Below are positions 16,313 to 25,872 of a stretch of DNA of 64,000 nt, piece after piece. Below the pieces are notes generated by a model. The model saw nothing but the letters and a program-made list of their open reading frames with translations. It did not search any database and was not told the DNA's origin. The position numbers were made by a program, and so were the translations under genes. Origin of the DNA: Flavobacterium sp. HSC-61S13 (GTDB lineage: Bacteria > Bacteroidota > Bacteroidia > Flavobacteriales > Flavobacteriaceae); NCBI RefSeq assembly GCF_024171535.1, contig NZ_JALJZV010000012.1, positions 42,811 through 106,810 on the forward strand. Direction: 5' to 3'. The number at the start of each line of letters is the position of its first letter. Position 1 is the stretch's first letter.

Positions 16313-19300
16313 TTATGTAGTTTGGGTTTGAATATAATTTGAATAAGCACCATACGTTGCTGTTCTAATTCTAAACTCATATATGGAGTTAGGATCTAAA
16401 CCATTGAAATCTTGAATATAACTGAAGTTATTGTCATACTGGACATCCCTAAATAAAGGACTTGACCATAAGGCTGTTCCTGATTTTCTAAAGGAAAGCT
16501 CATGACCTCTGATTCCGCACTGTGACTCTGACCCATTCCATGCAACTCTTATAGTATCAGGAATCAATTCATCCCACATCGCTGTAAAAATTTGTGGAGG
16601 AGTTACTGTTCCATACTTGTCGCGATAATCCCAAATCATATATAGAATTTGATCATCTGAAATTTTATTGAAATTAAATGTTGCAGAGTGAATTAGATTA
16701 AATCCATCTAAATTGTTAGTCTCTGTAATAAGTAAAGTAGATTCATTCATTATGGCTTCAAAATCGTTTTCAGTGAATAAAACATTTGATATTAAATAAC
16801 CAAGTCTATTACAGTTTTTTGAGAATTTCCCGGAGCTAGAAGTGTCTTCTAGAATTTGCATAGTAACTAGAGATCCGTTTTCTGGGAATTTACCGACTCC
16901 TTGTATTCCTGACTCGACTTCAAATAAACTTACTGGATAACTATCAATAAAATAATTCGAGTTATAAAATGAACTACTGCCCCACTTCACACGATTATTA
17001 ATTACAGATCCCTGGTCATTAATGTCAGTTAAAATGATGTTTATTATTTTTAAAGTTTTACCAACAGGACATGCGTTCGAAATTTGAAAAGAAATTTTTT
17101 CTGTTTCAGGAATAACCTTTGAGTTTACTACTCCATTTACACTAGGTACTTCAACATAAATTTCAATTGCACCAAGTCCTGAAGCATTGTTTTTAACAAA
17201 TTGTTGGCCCATGTAATTAGCTAAAATAGTTGCAAAACCTTCTGTAACATTATAGTTAAGTGTTGTTGTTCCTCTAAACTCATTTAATTTAAAGTCAATT
17301 TCTGTAACAGTGTCTACTTGATAGTATTGACCAAGGACATTACACCCAAATTCTGGTACTTCAACTTCATTATCTCCTATTGTGATTTGATAAAATTGAT
17401 TATAAGGATCAAATCCACCGATAATTCTAGAGTTTGCATTTTCGGTTAGCTCTTTTCTAAAGAATCCCTCCATACCATATACGATTGGAGATATTCCGTT
17501 ATTAGATAATCTCCAAACTAGACCACGTTTAGCGTCCACTCCGTAAACTCTATTTCCGTGTGTTGCGAATGATTCCGGATGACTTAGTCCATATTCTCCT
17601 GCATATGGTATGTACTCTCCCAGAACGTATGGTACTTTGGCAACATTCGTCGATCCATCAGCATTATACATCGCATCTTTACCGAAAAGTACTTGTCCAA
17701 TTTTATCTAACTGACAAACCAATAAGTTTCCTTCTCGCCCGAGTAAATGAGAAATACTTCCGTTATTTTTATCTAATTCTTTCCAATTTAATTTAACTGG
17801 ATTAAAACTATTTAGCCCGTTTATACCAGCGCTCTCAACATAGGAATCTGAATAAGTGACATCCGAATAACGAGTAACTTCTCCATATTCTTCTGTTGAT
17901 GTAGTAGTAGGTTGTAAATCAATATTAAGATAGTTCTTGTTGAACATGTCCTTGATTTTATAACTCTCAACTCCGTTACCGAAATTGAAACAGTTATAAA
18001 AACTGTCTAGTGAAATTTCTGCAGCATTTCCATTAGTCTGATTTAATATGTTTCCTTGATGTTGACCGTTTACAATTTTAAACACCTCTTCAGTTTGGTA
18101 GAAAATTCCTGTATCAGCAGTACGTTTGGGTTCAGTTTCAAATACATATAGCCCAGAATCGGCTGTTCTTACAATTAGTTTAAAATCTACGTGAGCTGTC
18201 CTTCCTCCGCTCAACCCAGATTTGGTACCTTTTACAGTTAAATACTCTTTACCGTTTTTATTCTCCCAATATATTCTTCCTGCATAATTATCATGTTCTT
18301 GATTTTCAGCAACGACATTTCCATACAGAATCGATTGATTCAAAACATTTTGATTTACCCAATCTTTTAAAGAATTATAATGAACTTGAGTAGTGTAGTT
18401 TTTCTCTAATGTATTATACCTCCAACCTCTATCAGGACGATGATTTGAGTCTATAAAAAGATAAACTGATGACCCAACAGGTATTTCAAAATCTCCTTCA
18501 ATATTTAGATCCGTGAGTGCGTACGGGTAATTACCTGAGCCTTTTTGTGAACCATTTCCAGAATAAGAGTAATTTCTAAAATTTAGCTTACCCATTATAA
18601 AACCATCTGGTTTAATCTTCATGTATAACCCCGCTTGCTCTATTAAATCGGTACCAGACGAATCTTTATTACCTGTTATAAAATCTTTAGGTTGAGATTT
18701 TACTTCAAGAACTGGTGTTTTAATTATATTTTGAATTGGTTTACCGCCAATAGATTTTAAAATTATCACATCACCTTCCTTAACTTTGTCTTTATTACTT
18801 CCTTCTAACTTACACCAAGTATATAATTCTTCATCATAAAAAATATTGATAAATATATTTTCATAACTCAAAGGCGATGACTTGACAGCAAACTTAAAAC
18901 TAGTAGCCCATTTAGGAGGTTTATTGTTAATTCGTATTCTTAATTTTGATTGTTTTTCAAGATCAGTTTGAGCGACAAATGCTGTATTATTTAAAGACGT
19001 CAAAGCTGTAGTGCCCCTTTTAAAATCATCCTGATACAATATTGCAACTTCATAATCTCGATTTGTTTTTAATGAATTAGAGTCATTGATTAATCTATTA
19101 GAAAAGCTGGAGGGATCGGTTATATTAAAGTTAAAAGCTAAATTATTACTTGCATTACTTGGGTCTTGAATTCTCCCCCATGTAAGACCAAAAAGCACAT
19201 TACCATTACTTTCAGCTATTGTATAAAGTTTAGGATATTCAATTACGGCCCAACTGGGATAACTTTCAAAAATTAAATTATCTTTAATCTTCTGATTTAT

Positions 19301-20626
19301 GATCTCTATAAATCCCTCAAAGTCCGGCTGACTATATACCCCATGTGCAGTTGAAAAATTAGATGACACCACAAAATCAGTACTATCCGAAAACGCCACA
19401 TTATTAGTGATTTTACTCCTGAATTCTAGAAAAAACGTAAGAACAGAGCCTTCAATAAAGGTCTGACCCTGTGACGCAAATAAGAAAAAACCACCTATGC
19501 TGTTATCAAAACCATATTTTAAATAATTGATCACATCTAAGGGTTTCTTTGAGATCGATACTTCGTAATCAACATTTATCTTTTTATTTGATGAGTCCAT
19601 CAAGTCATATCCCTCAGTATAATTACCAACAATAAGCCGATTACCTATTGTAGTAAGAGCTTTGGCTCGTCTCGGTACATTGTCAAATTGTTTAAAAAAT
19701 TCATTTTCAGGTAAAACCTTGTATAGCTTATTATTTGAGTAATTAAATGATTTTTCAATATTATCTCCCCAGGAATTTTTCTTTTTATTAAAGCTTTCAA
19801 TAATGTATTCGGTATTTGAATTACTTTCTTTAGCAATAACTTGAATTTCCAAAACTCTTTTATCTCCGGTGTTAATAATCACAGAAATGGCGTTGAATTG
19901 ATTGACCATCGAAACATTGTCTAAAGTTTCATAATCAATCTTGTATCCTTTGGGATAAAACTTATAATTAGTGACTGGGCTCAAAGCCGAATAATCACCA
20001 TCAAGATATTTGTATCTGTATGCAAACGAAATGAACTTTTCTTCAATATTATTACCTAATCCTAGTGAATAGGTATACTTAGTCTTTGGCGCAAAAAGTG
20101 GCGGCTTCTTTATTAAATAGATGTCCTCTTTCTCAAATCCATTTGCTCCATATTCTTTTGCTCGCTCAATATTGATACAGCATATTTCCATATTGTTATC
20201 TGTCCAAACAAGCATATCCTTTTTAGTATCCTCAGAAATAATTTTGCATATACCTGTGATCTTTCCTTTCTTTTGTAAATTCAAGATTCTAGTTGAAGCT
20301 GGACGGGTATCTTCCAATAAAATACTTACTGACTTGGTATCTAAAGAATATTCAATCAAATAAGCACCCCGATTTGACCTCACAAACCAATAAACTTTCC
20401 GCTTGGTTTCGTCAGATAATCCGCCTAATGTTTCTGCGCCAGAACCTAAATTAAGATTTGTAAGTCTTTTGTTCGAAAGCGTTTTTTCTATAGCTCCAAC
20501 ATCTGACCCTTCAGAAGTATTTACAATCACATTTTCAGCATGACGAAAATAGCCATTAGGAAGTAATCGCTCATCAATATCTTGGTTCATTATTCCTTTT
20601 TCGAATGTTCTTCTGATATCTGGCAT
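16313..20626 (-). CDS. Phage stabilization protein (P22 gp10-like), tail hub
   Basis: This is a 1437-residue protein. Its N-terminus has the hallmark of the phage stabilization family: FEKGIMNQDIDERLLPNGYF, then AENVIVNTSEGSDVGAIE. It is much longer than P22 gp10 (about 470 residues), as in crAss-like and other Bacteroidetes podophages, with beta-propeller-like repeats in the first half (RVYGVDAKRGLVWRLSNNGI near residue 1030) and a fibronectin type III-like C-terminus (residues about 1340-1437, ending with EFRIRTATYG). The protein closes the portal/tail channel after packaging. It follows the ring protein gene by 1 bp. Confidence 0.75.
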   Translation of the reverse strand: MPDIRRTFEKGIMNQDIDERLLPNGYFRHAENVIVNTSEGSDVGAIEKTLSNKRLTNLNLGSGAETLGGLSDETKRKVYWFVRSNRGAYLIEYSLDTKSVSILLEDTRPASTRILNLQKKGKITGICKIISEDTKKDMLVWTDNNMEICCINIERAKEYGANGFEKEDIYLIKKPPLFAPKTKYTYSLGLGNNIEEKFISFAYRYKYLDGDYSALSPVTNYKFYPKGYKIDYETLDNVSMVNQFNAISVIINTGDKRVLEIQVIAKESNSNTEYIIESFNKKKNSWGDNIEKSFNYSNNKLYKVLPENEFFKQFDNVPRRAKALTTIGNRLIVGNYTEGYDLMDSSNKKINVDYEVSISKKPLDVINYLKYGFDNSIGGFFLFASQGQTFIEGSVLTFFLEFRSKITNNVAFSDSTDFVVSSNFSTAHGVYSQPDFEGFIEIINQKIKDNLIFESYPSWAVIEYPKLYTIAESNGNVLFGLTWGRIQDPSNASNNLAFNFNITDPSSFSNRLINDSNSLKTNRDYEVAILYQDDFKRGTTALTSLNNTAFVAQTDLEKQSKLRIRINNKPPKWATSFKFAVKSSPLSYENIFINIFYDEELYTWCKLEGSNKDKVKEGDVIILKSIGGKPIQNIIKTPVLEVKSQPKDFITGNKDSSGTDLIEQAGLYMKIKPDGFIMGKLNFRNYSYSGNGSQKGSGNYPYALTDLNIEGDFEIPVGSSVYLFIDSNHRPDRGWRYNTLEKNYTTQVHYNSLKDWVNQNVLNQSILYGNVVAENQEHDNYAGRIYWENKNGKEYLTVKGTKSGLSGGRTAHVDFKLIVRTADSGLYVFETEPKRTADTGIFYQTEEVFKIVNGQHQGNILNQTNGNAAEISLDSFYNCFNFGNGVESYKIKDMFNKNYLNIDLQPTTTSTEEYGEVTRYSDVTYSDSYVESAGINGLNSFNPVKLNWKELDKNNGSISHLLGREGNLLVCQLDKIGQVLFGKDAMYNADGSTNVAKVPYVLGEYIPYAGEYGLSHPESFATHGNRVYGVDAKRGLVWRLSNNGISPIVYGMEGFFRKELTENANSRIIGGFDPYNQFYQITIGDNEVEVPEFGCNVLGQYYQVDTVTEIDFKLNEFRGTTTLNYNVTEGFATILANYMGQQFVKNNASGLGAIEIYVEVPSVNGVVNSKVIPETEKISFQISNACPVGKTLKIINIILTDINDQGSVINNRVKWGSSSFYNSNYFIDSYPVSLFEVESGIQGVGKFPENGSLVTMQILEDTSSSGKFSKNCNRLGYLISNVLFTENDFEAIMNESTLLITETNNLDGFNLIHSATFNFNKISDDQILYMIWDYRDKYGTVTPPQIFTAMWDELIPDTIRVAWNGSESQCGIRGHELSFRKSGTALWSSPLFRDVQYDNNFSYIQDFNGLDPNSIYEFRIRTATYGAYSNYIQTQTT

Positions 20627-20627
20627 A

Positions 20628-21449
20628 TTATAAGTGTTTAGCTATTTGTAGTAAGTCGAAATTTGCACGAGCCATTTTTGCTTTATGCAGCGAAGATTTA
20701 TATATGTTTGAAGCTCTTAATTTCTCATTGGCCGGCACGTTTCTATTTCTTTCAATGCAAGCGTGGTAAATAAAATCCTCGATTGATTTTTGTAGGTATT
20801 TATGCACAGTGATTTCTTCTTCTCGTAATCCAGCTTGCAATCCATCAGAAACATATTCGATTACAACTTCCTTGTCCATCAGATCAGAACTGAAAAGAAA
20901 TTTACCGGCCCTTTCATCAACTTTAAAGTGACCATATTTAGATAGCTTAGCTGTGTCTACAGAGCTCCCAGAGCATCCACTAGGGATTGAATACTTTTTA
21001 TAAGGCTTTGCGTAGCCATTTAAAGAATCAGCCGTTAAAATCCCTCCTTTCTCATCAAATAGAATTTCTCCTTTATGGTCCTGAAGATATCCAACAGCAG
21101 TAGATATACTCTCATTGATATCTAAAGGCTGCAAATAGAAACCTCCATTTGAAGTATTGAACACAACTACCGATACGCGAACATAATTCACGTAGTCCTG
21201 TGGAACTATTACAACGAGATTATCTGGAACAGTAATCTCAAATGCGAGAACATCATTAGCAGCGCTTTTATTGACTTCTTTAATCGCTTGTAATGCATAA
21301 TGAAATAGTCGAAACCTCTTTATATTTCTTAAATAACTATCATCATCCATTGCTCCTAAAAGCATGTTATCGATAATATCTTTTAAAGAAATGTATTGGT
21401 AATTTCCGTGTTGACTTTCGTCATTATAATATTGATGTGGTGTTGTCAT
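20628..21449 (-). CDS. Ring/head-tail connector protein 2
   Basis: This 273-residue protein sits between the first connector gene and the stabilization protein. Segments VIVPQDYVNYVRVSVV and VIEYVSDGLQ, and a helical C-terminus (FIYHACIERNRNVPANEK), fit the podoviral tail-tube or ring proteins (T7 gp11-like in role). The start overlaps the upstream stop by one base. I recognise this gene pair from Bacteroidetes podophages by order rather than by motif. Confidence 0.6.
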   Translation of the reverse strand: MTTPHQYYNDESQHGNYQYISLKDIIDNMLLGAMDDDSYLRNIKRFRLFHYALQAIKEVNKSAANDVLAFEITVPDNLVVIVPQDYVNYVRVSVVVFNTSNGGFYLQPLDINESISTAVGYLQDHKGEILFDEKGGILTADSLNGYAKPYKKYSIPSGCSGSSVDTAKLSKYGHFKVDERAGKFLFSSDLMDKEVVIEYVSDGLQAGLREEEITVHKYLQKSIEDFIYHACIERNRNVPANEKLRASNIYKSSLHKAKMARANFDLLQIAKHL

Positions 21450-22141
21450 TAGTTCGCGTTTTCTTGATTGAATTCAATATTCTCTTTGGTCATGGTGATT
21501 TGCTGTAAGTCTTGTTCTTTGAGATTAATACCTAATAGCTGAAGCGTTTTTAAAACCACATTACTAAATTCACTTTTGTGCAAATCGATATCCTGAAAAT
21601 CTAGCGCACTCGGATTGTATATTTCAGTCCCATTAGCAACGAAATAAGTCCATTTAGGGATTTTTGGGTTTCTTAGATAACTAATAGTAACCTTATCGAT
21701 TATCGTTGAAGGAGCTATCTTTATTTGATCAGCATATTTATTATAAACGGGATATTGATTTGTAGCGATTTTCTTAACTAAGTTGAATTCACTATTTGAT
21801 TTTGTATTTTCAACCTCAACCTCATTGCAAAAAACAGCATCAATAAACCTTAAATCACTTGGCCACACAAAATACCCATCCTTATAAATCATGGGCTTAT
21901 TTTCAACTAAAAAGTGATTAAGCTTTTCTCTAATTCTGTCAGGTATATTTTCAATATCTCGTCCAATTAATCCCTTATTCTGCCGATTAAGCATTCGGTT
22001 TAAATCAGGAAGGTACTCTTCATATATCTCATTAATCACTTTGTTAATGAAAAGTCTTATCTCAGATGGCTTACTGTTTCCTCTAATATCTGAATTTGCT
22101 AAAGCAAGAACCGTTTTATAAACTAAATCAATTGAAATCAT
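21449..22141 (-). CDS. Ring/head-tail connector protein 1
   Basis: This is a 230-residue protein starting MISIDLVYKTVLALANSD. A longer ORF reaches 22171, but its first ten codons overlap the -7 box at 22159-22166, so I take the ATG at 22141. The N-terminal helix plus a YDGYFVWPSDLRFIDAVF-like beta core (about residues 90-115) and a C-terminal FQDIDLHKSEFSNVVLKTLQLLGI helix fit a head-completion or adaptor protein. It is the first gene of an operon running to the GNAT at 15197. Confidence 0.6.
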   Translation of the reverse strand: MISIDLVYKTVLALANSDIRGNSKPSEIRLFINKVINEIYEEYLPDLNRMLNRQNKGLIGRDIENIPDRIREKLNHFLVENKPMIYKDGYFVWPSDLRFIDAVFCNEVEVENTKSNSEFNLVKKIATNQYPVYNKYADQIKIAPSTIIDKVTISYLRNPKIPKWTYFVANGTEIYNPSALDFQDIDLHKSEFSNVVLKTLQLLGINLKEQDLQQITMTKENIEFNQENAN

Positions 22142-22158
22142 ATCGTTATGTTTAGATA

Positions 22159-22200
22159 CAAAGATAAACAAATATATATCCGATATATTTTAAGATATAT
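22159..22200 (-). promoter_or_regulatory. Phage promoter with 25-bp element (copy 2)
   Basis: The -7 box TATCTTTG is at 22159-22166 (minus strand). The element ATATC-N13-GATATAT is at 22176-22200, 9 bp further upstream. In this copy the inner half-site is CGATATAT directly after ATATC, the mirror arrangement of copies 3-5. It serves the connector, stabilization and GNAT genes. Confidence 0.75.
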
Positions 22201-22207
22201 TGAATTT

Positions 22208-22241
22208 ACAAAAAACGCCTGACTTAAAAATAAATCAGGCG
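22208..22241 (-). terminator. Terminator after the coiled-coil virion gene
   Basis: On the minus strand CGCCTGA pairs with TCAGGCG around a 12-nt loop and is followed by T6. It lies downstream of the 353-residue gene and just before copy 2 of the phage promoter. Confidence 0.75.
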
Positions 22242-22269
22242 AAATTCAATAGAGAAAAAAAGCAGGGTA

Positions 22270-23331
22270 TTATTGTTCGTTTATCTTGTCAAGAAGCCAC
22301 GTTAAATCATTTTTTTTATTTACTGGAGCAGCAACTCCTTTTTTCTCAAGATAAAGAGCTTGTGCTTGATCGAGAGATAAAGCCATTGGCGTTGTTACAG
22401 ATTCTGTTATTGTGCCAGTACTAGCGAGAGCAGCATTGTTTTTTAATAACTGTCGCAATTCCTCAATTTCCCGATCTTTATTCGCGAGTTCTTGATCTTT
22501 AGCATTGATAGTTGCGTCTTTCTGAGAAAGAATTGCAGACGAATCATTTTTAATTAAACCGATACTTTGTTTTGTTTTTGCATCAATGCGAGTACTGATT
22601 TCTTGTAAAGTGTTTCTTGCATTATCAGAATCCGATGCAAGCAAGTTTCCAAGCTTCTCATTACCATTTTCGCCTACAGCAACATTTATAATCGCTTGTT
22701 CATTATCTGTCCATATGACTGCCGTATGTCCGATGTTGTTTTTCACGACACCAACGATATATGCCATCGATGCGATGTATTGCGATTGGTAATCAGCTTT
22801 TACAATTTTAGAAATAATCTTGTCTGGATCGTTAAAAGCTAAGGCCTTTAATTTTGATTTAGCGTGAACTTCTGTCCAATTATAAGCATCATATCCAAAA
22901 ATAAGCATTGCGATTGCTCGAAGTTCGTTGATGTCCTCCTTATTGATCAAAGCAAGTGCTTTCTCTTTGTTTTCAAAACTAGCCAATGCTTTTTCTGATT
23001 CCAATTCTTCAGAGAAAATAGAAAACTTCTTATCGTAATCTGGATGACTTGTAAGCCATTTAATTAAAGCTACATTACTGTTCTTAACGACTAGTTCTGT
23101 ACGATTTGTACCGTTGTTAAATTCAAAAGGGGGAACTAATGACTTTTGGGCATCTTTATTCTTTTTAAGAATATCTTCTTCATATATATCTGTTTGCCCT
23201 GGATAATATCCAATAAATTTTAATCCCTCACCAGGTTTTTCAATCATCAAATCATATTGTTTCGGTGACCAGCTTTGAGGTTTAATATCTAGTATCAAAA
23301 CAAATGTTGTAGTTGTTTTTGTCTGTGTCAT
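22270..23331 (-). CDS. Virion-associated coiled-coil protein
   Basis: This is a 353-residue protein. Residues about 1-235 are globular. Residues about 245-290 form a coiled coil (SQKDATINAKDQELANKDRE). Residues about 315-353 resemble a SAP/LEM-like helix-loop-helix (ALYLEKKGVAAPVNKKNDLTWLLDKI) that often binds nucleic acid. It follows the major capsid gene in the same operon, so a head-associated role (decoration or DNA contact) is likely. No catalytic motif is seen. Confidence 0.55.
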   Translation of the reverse strand: MTQTKTTTTFVLILDIKPQSWSPKQYDLMIEKPGEGLKFIGYYPGQTDIYEEDILKKNKDAQKSLVPPFEFNNGTNRTELVVKNSNVALIKWLTSHPDYDKKFSIFSEELESEKALASFENKEKALALINKEDINELRAIAMLIFGYDAYNWTEVHAKSKLKALAFNDPDKIISKIVKADYQSQYIASMAYIVGVVKNNIGHTAVIWTDNEQAIINVAVGENGNEKLGNLLASDSDNARNTLQEISTRIDAKTKQSIGLIKNDSSAILSQKDATINAKDQELANKDREIEELRQLLKNNAALASTGTITESVTTPMALSLDQAQALYLEKKGVAAPVNKKNDLTWLLDKINEQ

Positions 23332-23387
23332 AATTTATTTTATAATATATCCTGAAGCCATAAATACAACTTCAGGATAAAGATTAA

Positions 23388-24728
23388 TTAATATCCAATA
23401 AAGTAATTATTAAGAGCAATAGCTCTATTTGTTCCTTCCGTAATAAGTTCCACAGAAGAGGTATCATCCTTAGATTGTTGACCTAAAACCCCCCAAAACT
23501 TTGTCTGCTTGTTACGATTTACTAGATCGTTCTGTCTATATAAAATATCCAAATATGGCCTTGTAATTGCATTTCCATTCTCTGTTATATGAGTCACGCC
23601 AGAAGGGATTCCTAAATATTTCAATTCAGACGATTTAAATTTAGCTGCTCCTAGTAAAGTAGGGTCATCTAGTACGGACCATGAAGTAAAATGGAATTGT
23701 ACCCCATCAATTTTGACAGACACAAAATCTAAATTTAAGGCCATGTCCTTATCATTATTAAACGCACCGTAATTTGAGCCATTTAAAAAGGAAGAATTTA
23801 CACCAGACATCATCTCTCTAAAAAGAGCCATTTGATCGTGATCAACATAATAAGTAAACTCACGACAAGTTCCTTGTTGTTTGGCTCGTTTCGCTAGATT
23901 AGATAAATCCTTGGTCGATCTGATATAATCTTCAGCAATATTACCATGCATTTTAACTTGTTGAGCTAATCCGAACATCCCTTGATCAAAGTTAGCCTTA
24001 GCAGAATCTGAATTATCATGGGCTCTCTCATGTAATACCAATGTTAATTCCCATTGATTATCAAAAGAAGTATAAAAACGCTCCATTTCAAAATTCACCC
24101 ATTTAGGACCAGCAGGAGTTTCGATCCAAGTAGAATTCGCTAAATCCGAGTCAGATACTTTAAAAAAATCTTTATGAACATGCGTATAGTTCATTCTCAT
24201 TTTAGGATCCCACTTTTTACCAACTTCAAATGGAGTATCCCCTTTTCTAAATCTAGAAGAGAAATCAGCCATTACATCAACATTACCTTCTGTAAAAGGC
24301 TCAAGTCCATCATTCAAAGCAATAAATTTCTTATCAGAAATAACACTACTTACAATTGCCTGGAACACTTTATCCCCATCAGTAATACGAATTACATCTC
24401 TCGGTCTTAACTTGTGATCCGCTGTCGAAGTAAATTCATTTCCAACAACTACAACATCTTTCAAAAGATTATGTAATCTATTAGTTACTGCATACTGAAT
24501 GTAATCATTTTGATAAGGCTCGCTTTTACCTTTTGAGACAGCTTTAATAAGTCCTAAAATTGAACCTTTACCATTTTCGTAAACTAATTCTTTCATCAAT
24601 CCCGGTTGAAACTGAGACGAATAATTTAATAAACTAGTAAAATTCTCAGGAGTTCTTCTGAGCTCATTGTTTGTATCTGTAATTACAGATAAACCATTTA
24701 AATTGTTTTCGTTTAATTGAAAAGCCAT
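23388..24728 (-). CDS. Major capsid protein
   Basis: This 446-residue protein sits directly after the predicted scaffold gene and two genes after the portal. The N-terminal arm is polar; the body contains RDVIRITDGDKVFQAIV, KMRMNYTHVHKDFFKVSD and FDNQWELTLVLHERAHDN, and the end is FIGY. Length, position and the beta-rich HK97-like composition match the major capsid protein of crAss-like and related Bacteroidetes podophages. The assignment rests on synteny with scaffold and portal. Confidence 0.75.
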   Translation of the reverse strand: MAFQLNENNLNGLSVITDTNNELRRTPENFTSLLNYSSQFQPGLMKELVYENGKGSILGLIKAVSKGKSEPYQNDYIQYAVTNRLHNLLKDVVVVGNEFTSTADHKLRPRDVIRITDGDKVFQAIVSSVISDKKFIALNDGLEPFTEGNVDVMADFSSRFRKGDTPFEVGKKWDPKMRMNYTHVHKDFFKVSDSDLANSTWIETPAGPKWVNFEMERFYTSFDNQWELTLVLHERAHDNSDSAKANFDQGMFGLAQQVKMHGNIAEDYIRSTKDLSNLAKRAKQQGTCREFTYYVDHDQMALFREMMSGVNSSFLNGSNYGAFNNDKDMALNLDFVSVKIDGVQFHFTSWSVLDDPTLLGAAKFKSSELKYLGIPSGVTHITENGNAITRPYLDILYRQNDLVNRNKQTKFWGVLGQQSKDDTSSVELITEGTNRAIALNNYFIGY

Positions 24729-24730
24729 AA

Positions 24731-25786
24731 TTATTTTTGTTTAAGGTCAGATAATGACATCAACGTAACTCCGTATTTACTAGGAGTAGTTAGTCCCTCT
24801 TGATTTGTAAAATTCACATTTCCCCTTACTTTTAATGTCTCTTCAATCGCTTCCGCCCTTGCTTTTTGGATGATTGAAGAAATGGCTTTTTCTCTATTTT
24901 CTGGCCTTAACCAAAACACATCCTCACCGAATGATTTGTGGTTAAACCCTTTTTCGGTATGGTAATTCTCTTGAATGAACTTATCTATATCCGACACAAT
25001 CGATATGGCACTGCCCCTATCTTCATCAGAATATTCATAAGCGAAATTCAATTCTTTTTCCACTCCATTATCATCAATCACAGTTTTAAAACTAGCTGCC
25101 GTAACACTGTTCACCGCATCCGTTGCGTTTTTAATATGCGTTTGATGGTTAGAAACCATTACCTCGTAATCTGATTTTTTGATAACAGCTCCATTATGGA
25201 GCTTTACAAATTCATCTTGATTGGTTGGTGTGGTTGGTTCTACTTTTTTAACTGGTTGCTTAAATTTCTCTTGTTCAGAAATTCGAGCATCCTTTATTGT
25301 TTTTCCATATCCAGCTAATTTGATTGAATCCGAAGAACTTAAGTCTTCTAATGATTCTATACCAAGTTGATTTTCTAAATACTCATCTATTTGTTCATCT
25401 GTAAATTGCGATCCGGTCTCTTGACGAACTCTTTCGCGAGCAAATTCAATTGGAGAAATGGCGTTTAAATCTTGGTTTAAAGTTTTGAATTCTTCTCTAC
25501 CTCTACCGGTTTCTTGTTTGAATTTGAAATACGCCTTATCTTCGTCATCTGCCAATTCTTCCCATGGATTTACTTCTCTTGTTTCGATAACTGGCTCGGG
25601 AGTTTTCAATAACTCATCTAAAGAAGTAACGTCTCTGCCTTTATCTTTTAAAAACGATAGAACAGCTTCTTCAGTTAATGGTGAGACTTCTGTAGTAGTA
25701 TTATTCCCTGCTCCTTCGTTACCTAAATTTGGTAAGTCTGGATTTTCATTGTTTTCTTCAGTACTAGCTTCTTGTGACATAATCAA
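24731..25786 (-). CDS. Head scaffolding protein
   Basis: This 351-residue, very acidic, helix-rich protein is encoded immediately upstream of the major capsid gene, where scaffolds lie. The N-terminal 30 residues are disordered and Glu/Asn-rich. A central helical segment runs from about residue 95 to 170, and the C-terminus is rich in charged helices. Either the ATG at 25786 or the one at 25780 could be used. The gene opens an operon with its own phage promoter (25814-25857). Confidence 0.65.
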   Translation of the reverse strand: MIMSQEASTEENNENPDLPNLGNEGAGNNTTTEVSPLTEEAVLSFLKDKGRDVTSLDELLKTPEPVIETREVNPWEELADDEDKAYFKFKQETGRGREEFKTLNQDLNAISPIEFARERVRQETGSQFTDEQIDEYLENQLGIESLEDLSSSDSIKLAGYGKTIKDARISEQEKFKQPVKKVEPTTPTNQDEFVKLHNGAVIKKSDYEVMVSNHQTHIKNATDAVNSVTAASFKTVIDDNGVEKELNFAYEYSDEDRGSAISIVSDIDKFIQENYHTEKGFNHKSFGEDVFWLRPENREKAISSIIQKARAEAIEETLKVRGNVNFTNQEGLTTPSKYGVTLMSLSDLKQK

Positions 25787-25813
25787 TACAATAGATTAAA
25801 CTTATAGTTAAGA

Positions 25814-25857
25814 CAAAGATAATAGATTTTACATATCAATTGATATATCTGATATAT
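25814..25857 (-). promoter_or_regulatory. Phage promoter with 25-bp element (copy 3)
   Basis: The -7 box TATCTTTG is at 25814-25821 (minus strand). The element ATATC-N13-GATATAT is at 25833-25857, 11 bp away. Its plus strand begins with the palindrome ATATCAATTGATAT followed by ATATCTGATATAT. It drives scaffold, capsid and the coiled-coil protein. Confidence 0.8.
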
Positions 25858-25872
25858 ATTTTAAATAAAAAA